64,000 nt of DNA from Salipiger bermudensis (GTDB lineage: Bacteria > Pseudomonadota > Alphaproteobacteria > Rhodobacterales > Rhodobacteraceae): NCBI RefSeq assembly GCF_019801965.1, contig NZ_JAHVIA010000004.1:248001-312000 (forward strand), in the 5' to 3' direction. The position numbers were made by a program, and so were the translations under genes. Positions 35,661 to 45,528 of the stretch are shown here, piece after piece (the first letter of the stretch is position 1; the number at the start of each line of letters is the position of its first letter). The notes under the pieces are model-generated. The model saw only the letters and a list, made by a program, of their open reading frames with translations, had not been told where the DNA came from and ran no database searches.

Positions 35661-37409
35661 ATGTCGAACAGGGGCAACTGGTCCACCGCGGTGACGCGGT
35701 TCCTGAACCGTCTGCACGCGCGTCTCGCGGCGCGCGCCCGTCCGGGTTCGGCCCTGGTCTCGCAGCCCGAACCCCGCAGCACCGGCAGCTTCGCGCGCGG
35801 CCGCCAACTCTGTGCCGGCAACCTGATGTTCGCCGGCCATCTCGTCGAAGCTCAGGGCACGATGATCTGGGACATCGCCCCGCCCGATCCGGCCTGGGAG
35901 GAGGAGATCCACGGCTTCCGCTGGCTCGACGACCTCGCGGCGGTGGGCGACGCCCGGGCCCGGCTGCTCGCGCGCGACTGGGTCTGGGGTTGGATCGAGC
36001 GCTACGGCCGCGGCACCGGTGAGGGCTGGACGCCGGAAGCGGCCGGGCGGCGTCTGATCCGCAGCATCCATCATGCGCTGTTCCTGCTGCGCGGCGCCGA
36101 GGCCGATCAGGCCGCGGCGCTCTACCGGGCGCTGGCGGCGCAGACCATCTTCCTGGCGCGGCGCTGGCAGAGCGCGCCGCCGGGGCTGGCGCGGTTCGAG
36201 GCGCTGACCGGGCTGCTCTATGCCGGGCTCTCCTTCGAGGGCATGGGCGGACATGCCGAGACCGCGCGCCGGGCGCTTGGCGTCGAATGCGCCGGCCAGG
36301 TCGATGCGCGGGGCGGCATCCCGACCCGCAATCCCGAGGAGCTGCTCGAGGTCTTCACCCTGCTGACCTGGGCGCGCGCGGCGCTCGAGGACGAGGACCA
36401 GCACGCCGAGGAGGCGCATCTCGCCGCCATCGCGCGCATCGCGCCGACGTTGCGGGCGCTGCGCCATGCCGATGGCGGGTTGGCCCGGTTCCAGGGAGGC
36501 GGTCGCGGGCTCGACGGGCGGCTCGACCAGGCGCTTGCGGCCTCGGGCGTCAAGCGGCGCCAGGCCGAGGGGCTGGCGATGGGCTATGCGCGGCTCTCGG
36601 CCGGGCGCAGCAGCCTGATCGTCGACGCGGCACCGCCACCGAGCGGCGCCGCCTCCTTCGATGCCCATGCCTCGACCCTGGCCTTCGAGCTCACCTCGGG
36701 CCGGCGTCCGGTGGTGGTGAGCTGCGGCTCGGGCGCCGGCTTCGGTGCCGACTGGCGTCGCGCCGGCCGGGCGACGCCGTCGCATTCGACGCTGTGCCTC
36801 GACGGCTATTCCAGCGGCCGGCTGGCGACGCCGGGGCGGGCCGGGGACGGGCCGCGCGAGCTGCTCGAAGACGGGCCGCGTCACGTTCCGGTGGAGATCG
36901 GCCATGTCGAGGACGGACTGCGCTTCGAGGGGGGCCATGACGGCTACCGCCGGACCCACGGCCTGACCCATGCGCGCATCCTCGAGCTGAGCCTCGACGG
37001 GCGCGGCCTGGCGGGCGAGGACATGCTGATCACCCTCGACGATGCCGACAAGCGCCTCTTCGACCGCCGGCTCGATGCCGCGACCCTGAGCGGGCTGCCG
37101 TGGCAGCTGCGTTTCCACCTGCACCCGGAGGTCGATGCGGCGCTCGACATGGGCGGCACCGCGGTGTCGCTGGCGCTGCGCTCGGGCGAGGTCTGGGTGT
37201 TTCGCCACGATCCCGGGCCCCGGTTGACGCTGGAGCCGTCGGTTTACCTCGAAAAAGGCCGTTTGCGGCCCCGCGCGACCAAACAGATCGTTTTATCCGG
37301 GCGCGCGATGGAGTATGCGACGCGCATCCGCTGGTCCCTGGCCAAGACGCAGGACACCGCGATCGCCCTGCGCGACGTGGTCATGGACGAGGCGGAGCCG
37401 ACGCATTGA
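35661..37409 (+). CDS. Heparinase II/III-like protein
   Basis: 582 residues. N-terminal alpha/alpha-toroid part ([28 protein letters not shown]) and C-terminal Heparinase II/III beta-sandwich ([55 protein letters not shown]). No export signal is evident after the ATG at 35661 ([20 protein letters not shown]), which is unusual for a polysaccharide lyase. The longer frame from 34695 is the rsmB shadow. It sits regularly between rsmB and purH in alphaproteobacteria; substrate unknown, perhaps a cytosolic or envelope glycan. Start has GAGAGGGC just upstream. Confidence 0.88.
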   Translation: MSNRGNWSTAVTRFLNRLHARLAARARPGSALVSQPEPRSTGSFARGRQLCAGNLMFAGHLVEAQGTMIWDIAPPDPAWEEEIHGFRWLDDLAAVGDARARLLARDWVWGWIERYGRGTGEGWTPEAAGRRLIRSIHHALFLLRGAEADQAAALYRALAAQTIFLARRWQSAPPGLARFEALTGLLYAGLSFEGMGGHAETARRALGVECAGQVDARGGIPTRNPEELLEVFTLLTWARAALEDEDQHAEEAHLAAIARIAPTLRALRHADGGLARFQGGGRGLDGRLDQALAASGVKRRQAEGLAMGYARLSAGRSSLIVDAAPPPSGAASFDAHASTLAFELTSGRRPVVVSCGSGAGFGADWRRAGRATPSHSTLCLDGYSSGRLATPGRAGDGPRELLEDGPRHVPVEIGHVEDGLRFEGGHDGYRRTHGLTHARILELSLDGRGLAGEDMLITLDDADKRLFDRRLDAATLSGLPWQLRFHLHPEVDAALDMGGTAVSLALRSGEVWVFRHDPGPRLTLEPSVYLEKGRLRPRATKQIVLSGRAMEYATRIRWSLAKTQDTAIALRDVVMDEAEPTH

Positions 37410-37431
37410 ACCATCTGGGAACCCGATCCGT

Positions 37432-39021
37432 ATGCCTGACCTGCACAAAGTCGCCCGCGCGCTGATTTCCGTCTCCGACAAGACCGGCCTCATCGATCTT
37501 GGCCGTGCCCTCTCCGAGCGCGGAATCGAGATCCTCTCCACCGGCGGCTCCGCCAAGGCGCTGCGCGACGAAGGCATCGCGGTCAAGGACGTGGCCGAGG
37601 TCACCGAGTTTCCCGAGATGATGGACGGTCGGGTCAAGACCCTGCACCCGCGCATCCACGGCGGCCTGCTGGCGCTGCGCGACGACGCCGCCCATGTCGA
37701 GGCGATGCAGGGCCACGCGATCCCCGAGATCGACCTGCTGGTGGTCAATCTCTACCCGTTCGAGGCCACCGTCGCGAAGGGCGCGGATTACGACACCTGC
37801 ATCGAGAACATCGACATCGGCGGCCCGGCGATGATCCGTGCTGCGGCCAAGAACCACGCCTTCGTCAACGTGGTCACCGACATCGCCGATTACGAGCCGC
37901 TGCTGGCCGAGCTCGACGCCAATGGCGGCGCCACCTCCTACGCCTTCCGCCAGAAACTGGCGCTCACCGCCTATGCCCGCACCGGCGCCTATGACGCCGC
38001 GGTCTCAAGCTGGATGGCCGGCGCGCTGGAAGAGGCGGCACCGCGCCGCCGCGCCTTCGCCGGCGAGCTGGCCCAGACCCTGCGCTACGGCGAGAACCCG
38101 CACCAGCAGGCGGCCTTCTACCGCGATGGCTCGGACCGTCCGGGCGTCGCCAACGCGGTGCAGCACCAGGGCAAGGAGCTGAGCTACAACAACATCAACG
38201 ACACCGACGCCGCCTTCGAGCTGGTCTCGGAATTCCTGCCCGCCGACGGTCCGGCCTGCGCCATCATCAAGCACGCCAACCCCTGCGGCGTGGCCAAGGG
38301 CGCGACGCTCAAGGAAGCCTACCAGAAGGCCTTCGACTGCGACCGCACCTCGGCCTTCGGAGGCATCGTGGCGCTCAACATGAAGCTCGACGCGGAGACC
38401 GCCGAGGCGATCGCCGAGATCTTCACCGAGGTGGTGATCGCGCCGGGCGCCGATGACGCGGCCAAGGAGATCTTCGCCAGGAAGAAGAACCTGCGCCTGC
38501 TGACCACCGAGGGCGTCGCCAACCCCGGCGCGCCGGGCCTGACCTACCGCCAGGTGGCCGGCGGCTTCCTGGTTCAGGACAAGGATGTCGGGCGGATCGG
38601 GCTCGAGGACCTGAAGGTGGTGACCAAGCGGCAGCCCTCCGAGGCCGAGCTCGAGGATCTGCTCTTTGCCTGGAAGGTGGCCAAGCATGTCAAGTCGAAC
38701 GCCATCGTCTACGTCAAGGATGGCGCTACGGTGGGCGTCGGCGCGGGCCAGATGAGCCGGCTCGATTCGGCGCTGATCGCAGCGAAGAAATCCGAGCGCA
38801 TGGCCGAGGCGCTGGGCCTGCCGGAGACGCTGGCCAAGGGGTCGGCTGTGGCCTCCGACGCGTTCTTCCCGTTTGCCGACGGCCTGCTCGAGGCCGCCGC
38901 GGCGGGTGCCACCACGGTGATCCAGCCGGGCGGCTCGATGCGCGACGCCGAGGTCATCGCGGCGGCCGACGAGGCCGGTCTGGCGATGGTGTTCACCGGC
39001 ATGCGCCACTTCCGTCACTGA
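37432..39021 (+). CDS. purH: Bifunctional AICAR transformylase/IMP cyclohydrolase
   Basis: Last two steps of IMP synthesis. 529 residues, normal. N-terminal IMP cyclohydrolase ([30 protein letters not shown]) and C-terminal AICARFT domain ([29 protein letters not shown] with the catalytic Lys-His, [13 protein letters not shown]). ATG at 37432 is 22 bases after the heparinase stop. Ends with MRHFRH, then a repeat and a good terminator. Confidence 0.98.
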   Translation: MPDLHKVARALISVSDKTGLIDLGRALSERGIEILSTGGSAKALRDEGIAVKDVAEVTEFPEMMDGRVKTLHPRIHGGLLALRDDAAHVEAMQGHAIPEIDLLVVNLYPFEATVAKGADYDTCIENIDIGGPAMIRAAAKNHAFVNVVTDIADYEPLLAELDANGGATSYAFRQKLALTAYARTGAYDAAVSSWMAGALEEAAPRRRAFAGELAQTLRYGENPHQQAAFYRDGSDRPGVANAVQHQGKELSYNNINDTDAAFELVSEFLPADGPACAIIKHANPCGVAKGATLKEAYQKAFDCDRTSAFGGIVALNMKLDAETAEAIAEIFTEVVIAPGADDAAKEIFARKKNLRLLTTEGVANPGAPGLTYRQVAGGFLVQDKDVGRIGLEDLKVVTKRQPSEAELEDLLFAWKVAKHVKSNAIVYVKDGATVGVGAGQMSRLDSALIAAKKSERMAEALGLPETLAKGSAVASDAFFPFADGLLEAAAAGATTVIQPGGSMRDAEVIAAADEAGLAMVFTGMRHFRH

Positions 39022-39040
39022 GGCCGGTCGGGGCGGGAGC

Positions 39041-39071
39041 GCTCCTCAAGCCCTTGCGGGCTTTCCTCGCG
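39041..39071 (+). repeat. GCTCCTC-hairpin-TCCTCGCG repeat, copy B
   Basis: GCTCCTC, hairpin AAGCCCTTGCGGGCTT, TCCTCGCG. Same 31-base arrangement as 19150-19180, with compensatory changes in the stem, so RNA or cruciform structure seems to be what is kept. Confidence 0.7.
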
Positions 39072-39078
39072 ACAAGCA

Positions 39079-39117
39079 AAACGGCCGGTCCCTTGAAGGG
39101 GCCGGCCGTTCTGTTTG
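39079..39117 (+). terminator. Rho-independent terminator after purH
   Basis: 12-bp stem AACGGCCGGTCCC / GGGGCCGGCCGTT (39079-39110) with TTGAA loop, then CTGTTT. It also reads well on the other strand and may serve the convergent M16 operon. Confidence 0.88.
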
Positions 39118-39135
39118 GCGCGGTTGGGTTTGGGG

Positions 39136-39210
39136 GAGGGGCGCTGCCCCTCTTGGCCCGTTGGGCCAATTCACCCCGGAGTATTTTTGACGAAGAGAAG
39201 CGCAAGGGGG
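39136..39210 (+). repeat. Dispersed intergenic repeat, copy 7 (forward, full)
   Basis: GGGGCGCTGCCCC hairpin, TTGGCCCGTTGGGCCAA hairpin, TTCACCCCGGAGTATTTTTG, ACGAAGAGAAG. The end is degenerate (CGCAAGGGGGG instead of ACAGGGGCGC). Between convergent purH and the M16 peptidase. Confidence 0.85.
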
Positions 39211-39233
39211 GCGCCGGGACGGGCGCGCACCGG

Positions 39234-40550
39234 CTATTGGCCGGGGCTGTCTTCGAGGCCCTCGGGCTGGCCGACCACCACGAAGCGCAGCGCCTCGGGC
39301 TGCAGCAGCCGGGCGGCGACGCGGGCGATGTCGTCGCGGCTGACCGCCTCGATCTCGGCGTTGCGGGTGGTGACGTAGTCCGGGGTGAGCCCGTCCATCT
39401 GCATGCCCACGAGGATGCGCGCGATCGGGCCGTTGCCGTCGAAGCGCAGCGGGTAGGCGCCGGTGAGGTAGGTCTTGGCCTGCTCGAGCTCGGCCTCTGT
39501 CACGCCTTCTTCGGCCATCTTGCGCCACTCGTCGCGGATCACCGAGATCGCCTCGCCGATGCGGTCATTGGCGGAGGCGACGCGGCCCAGGTAGAGCGCC
39601 GAGTGGTCCATCGGCACGAGGTAGGAGTACACCCCATAGGTCAGACCACGCTTCTCGCGCACCTCGGTCATCAGTCGCGCCTCGAAGCCGCCGCCGCCGA
39701 GGATCTGGTTGAGGACGTAGGCCGGGAAGAAATCCGGGTCGTCGCGGGCGATGCCGGCATGGCCGAACATCGCCACGGATTGCGGCGTCTCGAACGGCAC
39801 CACGGTGACCCCGGCGGTGGTCTCGGCAGCGATGTCGGCGGGCAGGGGGGCGCCGGTGGCGGGCAGGTCGCCCAGCAGCTCGTCGATCAGCGTGGCGAGC
39901 GCCTCGGCGGAGATGTCTCCGGCGGCGGCGATGTAGACCTTGTCGCGGGTCATGCCGGCCTGGTGGGCGGCGACCAGGTCGTCGCGGGTCAGGGCGGTGA
40001 CGCTCTCCTCGGTGCCTTCCGGCCGTGAGCCGTAGGGGTGATCGCCGAACACCATCGCGTCGAAGCGGGCATTGGCGATGGCGTCGGGATCCCGGGCATC
40101 GCTGCGGATGCCGGAGAGCACCTGGGCGCGGACACGCTCGATGGCATCTTCATCGAAGCGCGGGTTGACCAGGCTTTCGCGCAGGAGGGCCGCCGCCTCG
40201 TCGCGGTTCTCGGTCAGGAAGCGCGCCGAGACCGAGATCGAATCGGGGCCGGAATCGTAGCGGAAGCTGGCGGCGAGCCCATCACGGGCCTCGGCGAAGC
40301 CGCGGGCATCGAGATCGCCGGCGCCCTCCTCGAGCAGGCCCACCATCAGGTTGGTGGCGCCGCGCTTGTCGGGGGCGTCGAGCGACGTGCCGCCCCGGAA
40401 GCGGATCTCGAGCGAGGTGAAGGGGATCGAGGGCTCCTCGACCAGCCAGGCGGTGAAACCCATCGGGGTCTCGACGGTCTGGATGTCGGTGGCCGCCAGC
40501 GCGGGGGCGGCGAAGAACAGGCTGAAGACGGCGGCGAGAAGCGGTTTCAT
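39234..40550 (-). CDS. M16 family peptidase-like protein, inactive partner
   Basis: 438 residues with a signal peptide (KPLLAAVFSLFFAAPALA) and two M16 domains. The zinc motif HxxEH is missing: the aligned place reads NLMVGLLEEGAG. The R/Y pair typical of the second subunit, EVREKRGLTYGVYSYL, is present. This is the pattern of the non-catalytic chain of a heterodimeric M16B peptidase. Its ATG overlaps the stop of the active chain by 4 bases, so the two are made together. Periplasmic. Confidence 0.93.
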   Translation of the reverse strand: MKPLLAAVFSLFFAAPALAATDIQTVETPMGFTAWLVEEPSIPFTSLEIRFRGGTSLDAPDKRGATNLMVGLLEEGAGDLDARGFAEARDGLAASFRYDSGPDSISVSARFLTENRDEAAALLRESLVNPRFDEDAIERVRAQVLSGIRSDARDPDAIANARFDAMVFGDHPYGSRPEGTEESVTALTRDDLVAAHQAGMTRDKVYIAAAGDISAEALATLIDELLGDLPATGAPLPADIAAETTAGVTVVPFETPQSVAMFGHAGIARDDPDFFPAYVLNQILGGGGFEARLMTEVREKRGLTYGVYSYLVPMDHSALYLGRVASANDRIGEAISVIRDEWRKMAEEGVTEAELEQAKTYLTGAYPLRFDGNGPIARILVGMQMDGLTPDYVTTRNAEIEAVSRDDIARVAARLLQPEALRFVVVGQPEGLEDSPGQ

Positions 40551-41920
40551 TGCGAGACCTCATGCTGGGGGGCGTCGGCCGTCTCTTCAGCCATCAGGTA
40601 GCCGGTGACCGATTGCTTGCGGTCGAAGACCCGGGCGGCGGCCTCGACGATCTCTTCGGCGGTGATCGATTGCAGCAGCTCGGGCCAGTCCTGCACGTCC
40701 TCGATGGTCAGCCCCGAGGTCAGCGCGTTGCCGTAGCGCCGCGCCAGCGACTGGGTGCTGTCCTGCTGGTAGACCAGGTCGGCGTTGAGCTGGAACTTGA
40801 TGCGGGCGAGCTGGTCGGCATCGACGCCCTCCTCGAGGAAGCGGTGCAGGGCCGCGTCGAGCGCCGCTTCGGCTTCCTCGAGGCTAACATCGGCGACGGG
40901 CACCACGACCAGTGTGAAGCTCGACTCGTCATAGGAGGTGCCGTCGTAATAGCTCGCGGTGTGGAGCGCGACCTGGCTGTCGAATTGCAACTCGCGGTTC
41001 AGCACCGAGGTCTGGCCGCTGCCAAGCACTTGGTCGAGCAGGGTGAGCGCGGCGGCTGTGCGCTGGTCGCCGGGATCGCGCTCGGGGGCGAGGTAGCGGC
41101 GCAACAGGTAGGGCTGGGCGACGCGCGGGTCGCGGTAGACCACCCGGCGCTCGGCCAGTTGCGGCGGCTCCTGCGGGCGCAGGCGCGGGGCGCCGACCTC
41201 GGGATTGGCGGCAATGGGGCCGTAATGCTCTTCGGCCAGCGCGCGCACCTCTTCGGGGGTGATATCACCGGCGACGATCAGGATGGCGTTGTTGGGAGCG
41301 TAGTGGCGCTCGTAGAAGCTGGTGGCGGCCTCGAGGTCGAGCGCCTCCATCTCGTGGCGCCAGCCGATGATCGGCACGCCGTAGCGGTGGTTCTGATAGA
41401 GCGCGGCGCCCATCTGCTCACGCATGAGCGCGGAGGGATCGTTTTCGACCCGCATGTTGCGCTCCTCAATGATGACATCGCGCTCGGTCAGGATGTCCTG
41501 CTCGTCGAGCTGGAGATTGACCATGCGGTCGGCCTCCATCTGCATCATCAGGCCGAGCCGATCGGAGGCGATGCGCTGGAAATAGGCGGTCTGGTCGAAG
41601 GAGGTGAAGGCGTTGTCGGTGCCGCCGTTCTGCGCCACGACCTTGGAGAATTCGCCGGGTTCCATCGTCTCGGTGCCTTTGAACAGCAGGTGCTCGAGGA
41701 AATGCGCGACGCCGGAGGTGCCGGCGGTCTCGTCGGCGGAGCCGGCGCGGTACCAGACCATGTGCACGACGACCGGAGCGCGGTGATCCTCGATGACCAC
41801 GACCTCCATGCCGTTGTCGAGGGTGAAGTCGGTGACCTGGTTCGAGGTCTCCTCGGCCAGCGCCGGCGGCGTGGTCAGCGTGACGGCGGCGAGCGTGAGG
41901 GCCGCGGCAAGTCTCTTCAT
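40547..41920 (-). CDS. M16 family zinc metallopeptidase, catalytic chain
   Basis: 457 residues with a signal peptide (KRLAAALTLAAVTLTTPPALA). The inverted zinc motif HFLEH at residues 73-77 is intact, with the downstream Glu in NAFTSFDQTAYF...DRMVNL. With the overlapping downstream gene it forms the active/inactive pair of a periplasmic heterodimeric M16B peptidase. Natural substrate unknown. It lies downstream of lspA and the DUF3035 lipoprotein on the same strand, but 298 bases away. Confidence 0.94.
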   Translation of the reverse strand: MKRLAAALTLAAVTLTTPPALAEETSNQVTDFTLDNGMEVVVIEDHRAPVVVHMVWYRAGSADETAGTSGVAHFLEHLLFKGTETMEPGEFSKVVAQNGGTDNAFTSFDQTAYFQRIASDRLGLMMQMEADRMVNLQLDEQDILTERDVIIEERNMRVENDPSALMREQMGAALYQNHRYGVPIIGWRHEMEALDLEAATSFYERHYAPNNAILIVAGDITPEEVRALAEEHYGPIAANPEVGAPRLRPQEPPQLAERRVVYRDPRVAQPYLLRRYLAPERDPGDQRTAAALTLLDQVLGSGQTSVLNRELQFDSQVALHTASYYDGTSYDESSFTLVVVPVADVSLEEAEAALDAALHRFLEEGVDADQLARIKFQLNADLVYQQDSTQSLARRYGNALTSGLTIEDVQDWPELLQSITAEEIVEAAARVFDRKQSVTGYLMAEETADAPQHEVSQ

Positions 41921-42218
41921 CGGCAGTATCCCGGTCTGATCCCTAGGTCAGAAGAAACTACGCGGAGTTGTCGGCTATTCAAGCCGGCCTTGCGGATTCG
42001 TGATGGCTCGGCGGGATGGGAAGAGACCGGGTGGGCGCTCGGCGAGCGCTCTACGGTGGGCTGGCGACATGTTGAGAGGGATCGTCCGACCCGGCGGACT
42101 GAAAGCGGTGGTCCGCAGGGTCGATCTCGGGCTGGCGTCGGGGGCGCCTAGGGTCGGACCGGGAGGCGCCTGCGCTGCGGTGGCAGGTCTCGGGCGCCGG
42201 AGGGAAACCCGGCCTGGC

Positions 42219-42746
42219 TCAGTCGTTCCAGCCTTCCGGCGGGGCGGAAGGCGTCTCGATGCCGGCGCGGCGATAGGCTTCGAGCGCGTCGTAGCTGTTG
42301 AGCCACTGCTCGCGATAGGCGTCGTAATACTCGTCTTGCGGCACGACCTTCCAGCTGAAGCGCGACTTGCGCTTGCGGTACTCGAGATCGGCGACGGCCA
42401 GTTCGGCGCGGATGTTGGGGTCGGTGCCGTAGCGGCCCGCGCGCTGCAGCAGCGCACCATTGCCAGCGGGGCTGCCGCCCTCGTTGAGGCGCGCCGGGTT
42501 GCCGCCCAGCGCGGCGACGGCATCGGCCTTGGGATTCTGGTCGGTGCGGTTGGCGCTGCCGGGGGTGGGCACCGGCAGGGCGTTCATCGCCGGGGGCGTC
42601 TCGAGCGGCTTGTTCGGGACGATGGCGAATTCCTCTGGCGTGCCACTGTTGGTCTTGAGGTAGTGCAGGCGGATGTCCCGCTCGCCCGACGAACAGCCGG
42701 CGAGACCCATCAGCCCCATCACGATCATGACCTGCGACAGCTTCAT
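42219..42746 (-). CDS. DUF3035 lipoprotein
   Basis: 175 residues with a clear lipoprotein signal MKLSQVMIVMGLMGLAGCSS, Cys18 acylated. Mature part is Pro-rich (APMNALPVPTPG region) and ends in an acidic aromatic stretch (QDEYYDAYREQWLNSYDALE), typical of DUF3035 (beta-barrel-assembly accessory-like, unknown). Two ATGs: 42746 is preceded by GGAG with 7-base spacing and is preferred over 42752. Follows lspA, the enzyme that removes its signal, in the same direction. Confidence 0.88.
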   Translation of the reverse strand: MKLSQVMIVMGLMGLAGCSSGERDIRLHYLKTNSGTPEEFAIVPNKPLETPPAMNALPVPTPGSANRTDQNPKADAVAALGGNPARLNEGGSPAGNGALLQRAGRYGTDPNIRAELAVADLEYRKRKSRFSWKVVPQDEYYDAYREQWLNSYDALEAYRRAGIETPSAPPEGWND

Positions 42747-42799
42747 TGCCATTCTCCGGTTCTTGCCTGTGTCTGCTTTAACGTATCGAGCCCGCGTCG

Positions 42800-43285
42800 T
42801 CACGAGCCGTTTTTCCCGGCCTTCTTGCCGCCGCCGGGCGCGAAGACCAGCCCGAGCGCCCCGGCGAAGATCGCGATGTCGGCGACGTTGAAGGCGAAGG
42901 GGTTGTCGATGCCGCAGCATGACATGTTGAGAAAATCCGCCACCGCGCCGTAGAGCAGGCGGTCGATCACGTTGCCCAGCGCGCCGCCGATCAGCAGCCC
43001 GCCCGAGACCAGTCCGAGCCGGCCCGGCGGGTCGCGGCGCAGCCAGACCAGCACGAAGAGCACGATGCCCAGCGCCACCGAGATCAGGATCCACTTTGTG
43101 GCCTCGGTGCCGCCGTTGAGCAGACCGAAATTGATGCCGTAGTTCCATGCCATGCGGAAATTCAGGAACGGCGGCAGCACGTCGATTGCGAGCCGGCTGT
43201 CGAGCGACATCACATGCACCACCAGCCACTTGCTGAGCTGGTCGAGAACGAGGGTAATCAACGCTACCCAGGCCACTGTCTTCAT
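42800..43285 (-). CDS. lspA: Lipoprotein signal peptidase (signal peptidase II)
   Basis: 161-residue inner-membrane aspartyl protease that cleaves prolipoproteins after diacylglyceryl transfer. Four membrane helices; catalytic Asp108 in GNVIDRLLYG and Asp136 in FNVADIAI, both intact. ATG at 43285 with GGAAGACAGC upstream. The frame runs on to 43642 but overlaps the hydrolase gene antisense-free shadow. Co-directional with the DUF3035 lipoprotein (53-base gap). Confidence 0.96.
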   Translation of the reverse strand: MKTVAWVALITLVLDQLSKWLVVHVMSLDSRLAIDVLPPFLNFRMAWNYGINFGLLNGGTEATKWILISVALGIVLFVLVWLRRDPPGRLGLVSGGLLIGGALGNVIDRLLYGAVADFLNMSCCGIDNPFAFNVADIAIFAGALGLVFAPGGGKKAGKNGS

Positions 43286-43353
43286 GCTGTCTTCCCCGGT
43301 CTTGCCTGCGCGCCCCGATCTAGCCTGTGCGGGCCCGGATGGAAAGCCACGGC

Positions 43354-44520
43354 TCAGGACTGCCCGTGCAGGCTGCGCAGGAAGGCGCCAAAGGCGGCGA
43401 TCGCGGTGGTCTCGGGGATCGCGCCGGGATCGTTGACGGTCAGCGCCACGCAATGCTGCCGGCCTTCGGTGTCGGTGAGCCAGGCGGTGAAGTTGAGCAC
43501 GCCGGTCTCGGAGCCGCCCTTGTAGGAGATGCTCTGCCAGAGGCCCGATTGCGCGACGACGGGGCCGGGATTGACCTGCATCATCGGTAGCGCGGCCAGC
43601 GGGCTGCCCAGAGCGCAGAGCCGGTCGAGCGGGAGATACCATTCGAGCCCCGCATCGTGCGGGCCCATGACCGCCTCGATGGCGGGCAGGGTCTCGGCGG
43701 CGCTGGCGGCGATGGCGGGTTTGCCTGCGGGGGCGGCGGCGAGCCAGTCGGCGCGGCGGTCGGCATCGGCCTTGAGGGCGAAGAATTCGCGGGTGGTCAG
43801 CAGCTCTTCCGGGGCGATCCCGAGCTGTGCGGCCACGGGCGCGTGGCCCAGCAGGTCGATCAGCAGGTCGGAGGCGGTGTTGTCGCTCTCGGCGATCATC
43901 GCGAGAGCGGCGCTGTGCAGCGTTACCGGCGAATCGTCGGGGAAGTCCTGCATCCGCCCCGAGGGCAGCGAGCGGTGGCGCTCTTCCAGCCGCACCACAT
44001 CGGTCCAGTCGCGGCGCCCGGCCTCGATTTCCTCGACCAACGCCGCCAGCACGCCGATCTTGAAGGCCGAGCCCACGGCGAGCGGCTCGGCCGCACGTTG
44101 CTCTGAGATCACCGTGCCGTCGCGTGTGGCGAGCCAGGCGACGTCTTCCCCGAGCTCGTTCAGCAGCGCCTCGGCGCTGGCGAGATCGGTGACGCGCGGC
44201 TCCGGCGCGCCGAACCAGAGCGTCGAGACCCGGCCCTCGGCGTCGAAGGCGATGCGGGCGGGCAGCCGGTGGGTGTCAGACTGCACCACGTAGTCGCGCC
44301 CCTTGCCGTCGATCCGGGCGACCGGGCCGATGGCGCTGCTCAGCCCGTCGAGAACCTGCGCGAGGGTCTCGGGCGGCACGCTGTCGAGAAAGGCCGGGGC
44401 CATCGCGACCTCTTCGCCGCCGCGCGACAGCAGCATGCGCAGGGCGCGCTCTTCATCGTCGCCCGCGCTGACCGCACCGGCGGGGGCGAGAAAGGCGAAC
44501 AGGACTGCCAGGAACCGCAT
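43354..44520 (-). CDS. Serine hydrolase, class A beta-lactamase fold
   Basis: 388 residues with a signal peptide (MRFLAVLFAFLAPAGAVSA). An N-terminal NTF2-like/Cpl-type domain (residues 25-110) precedes a penicillin-binding type domain with SAFK at 151-154, SDN at 212-214 and a YKGGSETG box near 333. The class A deacylating Glu (ExxLN) is not seen, so it may be a slow hydrolase, a DD-peptidase or an esterase rather than a drug-resistance enzyme. Flanked by dapA and lspA; periplasmic. Confidence 0.87.
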   Translation of the reverse strand: MRFLAVLFAFLAPAGAVSAGDDEERALRMLLSRGGEEVAMAPAFLDSVPPETLAQVLDGLSSAIGPVARIDGKGRDYVVQSDTHRLPARIAFDAEGRVSTLWFGAPEPRVTDLASAEALLNELGEDVAWLATRDGTVISEQRAAEPLAVGSAFKIGVLAALVEEIEAGRRDWTDVVRLEERHRSLPSGRMQDFPDDSPVTLHSAALAMIAESDNTASDLLIDLLGHAPVAAQLGIAPEELLTTREFFALKADADRRADWLAAAPAGKPAIAASAAETLPAIEAVMGPHDAGLEWYLPLDRLCALGSPLAALPMMQVNPGPVVAQSGLWQSISYKGGSETGVLNFTAWLTDTEGRQHCVALTVNDPGAIPETTAIAAFGAFLRSLHGQS

Positions 44521-44588
44521 GGGCGCTCCTCTCCAGAGTTTCCGGCAGGCTGCGCAGGATTCCTTGTGATGGCAAGGTCTTGAAATGC

Positions 44589-44615
44589 AAACGGCCGGGA
44601 CATGCCCGGCCGTTT
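44589..44615 (-). terminator. Terminator after dapA
   Basis: Perfect 11-bp stem AAACGGCCGGG / CCCGGCCGTTT with a 5-base loop, 38 bases after the dapA stop. On the minus strand the stem ends in TTT then GCATTTC. Confidence 0.75.
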
Positions 44616-44652
44616 CCTATCTTTGCGGCCGCGTGCGCGGCAACATGCCGGC

Positions 44653-45528
44653 TCAGTTCAGCAGGCCGGCATGGCGCAGCGCATCGTCGATGCGGGCGCG
44701 CACCGGCTCGGTCACCGGCAGCAGCGGCAGGCGCATCTCTTCATCGCAGAGCCCGAGGCGCGACATGGCGTATTTCGCGCCGCAGAGGCCGGGCTCGGCG
44801 AAGATCGCCTGGTGCAGCGGCATCAGCCGGTCCTGGATGGTGAGCGCCTTGCCGTAATCGCCGGCCAGCGTCGCCTCCTGCAGCTGCGAGCACAGCGCCG
44901 GGGCGGCATTCGCCGTCACCGAGATGCAGCCGACGCCGCCCTGGGCGTTGAAGCCATGCGCGGTGGCGTCCTCGCCGGAGATCTGCAGGAAGTCGGGCCC
45001 GCAGGTGATGCGCTGGGCGCAGACCCGCGCCAGATCGCCGGTGGCATCCTTTACGCCGATGATGCGCGGCAGCTTGGCCAGCTCGCCCATGGTGGCGGGC
45101 GTCATGTCCACCGCCGAGCGGCCGGGGATGTTGTAGATCACGATCGGGATATTGGCGCAGTCGTGCAGCGCGGTGAAATGCGCGATCAGCCCGGCCTGGG
45201 TCGGCTTGTTGTAATAGGGCGTGACCACGAGCGCGGCATCGGCACCGACCTTCTCGGCGAACTGCACGAAGCGGATCGCCTCGTCGGTGTTGTTGGAGCC
45301 GGCCCCGGCGACCACCGGAATGCGCCCCGCCACCGCGGTGACGACGCATTCGATCACCGCCTCGTGTTCCTTGTGGGTCAGGGTCGGGCTCTCGCCGGTG
45401 GTGCCGACGGGCACGAGCCCGTGGCTGCCCTGCTCGATATGCCACTCGACCAGCCGTTTGAGCGTGTCGAAGTCCACTGCGCCGTCTTTAAACGGCGTGA
45501 CCAGGGCAGGCATAGAACCTTTCAACAT
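44653..45528 (-). CDS. dapA: 4-hydroxy-tetrahydrodipicolinate synthase
   Basis: Condenses pyruvate with aspartate semialdehyde, the first committed step of lysine/diaminopimelate synthesis. 291-residue TIM barrel with the Schiff-base Lys160 ([10 protein letters not shown]), Tyr132 (IYNIPGR), and [14 protein letters not shown] near 42-55. ATG at 45528 has GAGGAGCG 6 bases upstream. Divergent from the lytic transglycosylase gene, an ordering that links precursor synthesis with peptidoglycan turnover. Confidence 0.97.
   Translation of the reverse strand: MLKGSMPALVTPFKDGAVDFDTLKRLVEWHIEQGSHGLVPVGTTGESPTLTHKEHEAVIECVVTAVAGRIPVVAGAGSNNTDEAIRFVQFAEKVGADAALVVTPYYNKPTQAGLIAHFTALHDCANIPIVIYNIPGRSAVDMTPATMGELAKLPRIIGVKDATGDLARVCAQRITCGPDFLQISGEDATAHGFNAQGGVGCISVTANAAPALCSQLQEATLAGDYGKALTIQDRLMPLHQAIFAEPGLCGAKYAMSRLGLCDEEMRLPLLPVTEPVRARIDDALRHAGLLN

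Noticed and set aside
41921-42218. Possible small gene in the 298-base gap between the DUF3035 and M16 genes
   Set aside because: No frame with a start, ribosome binding site and coding bias; only GC-rich short palindromes are seen.
43354-44520. Antibiotic-resistance beta-lactamase
   Set aside because: Although SxxK, SDN and KGG are present, the deacylating Glu motif is not seen and the gene lies in a core envelope block, so resistance is not supported.
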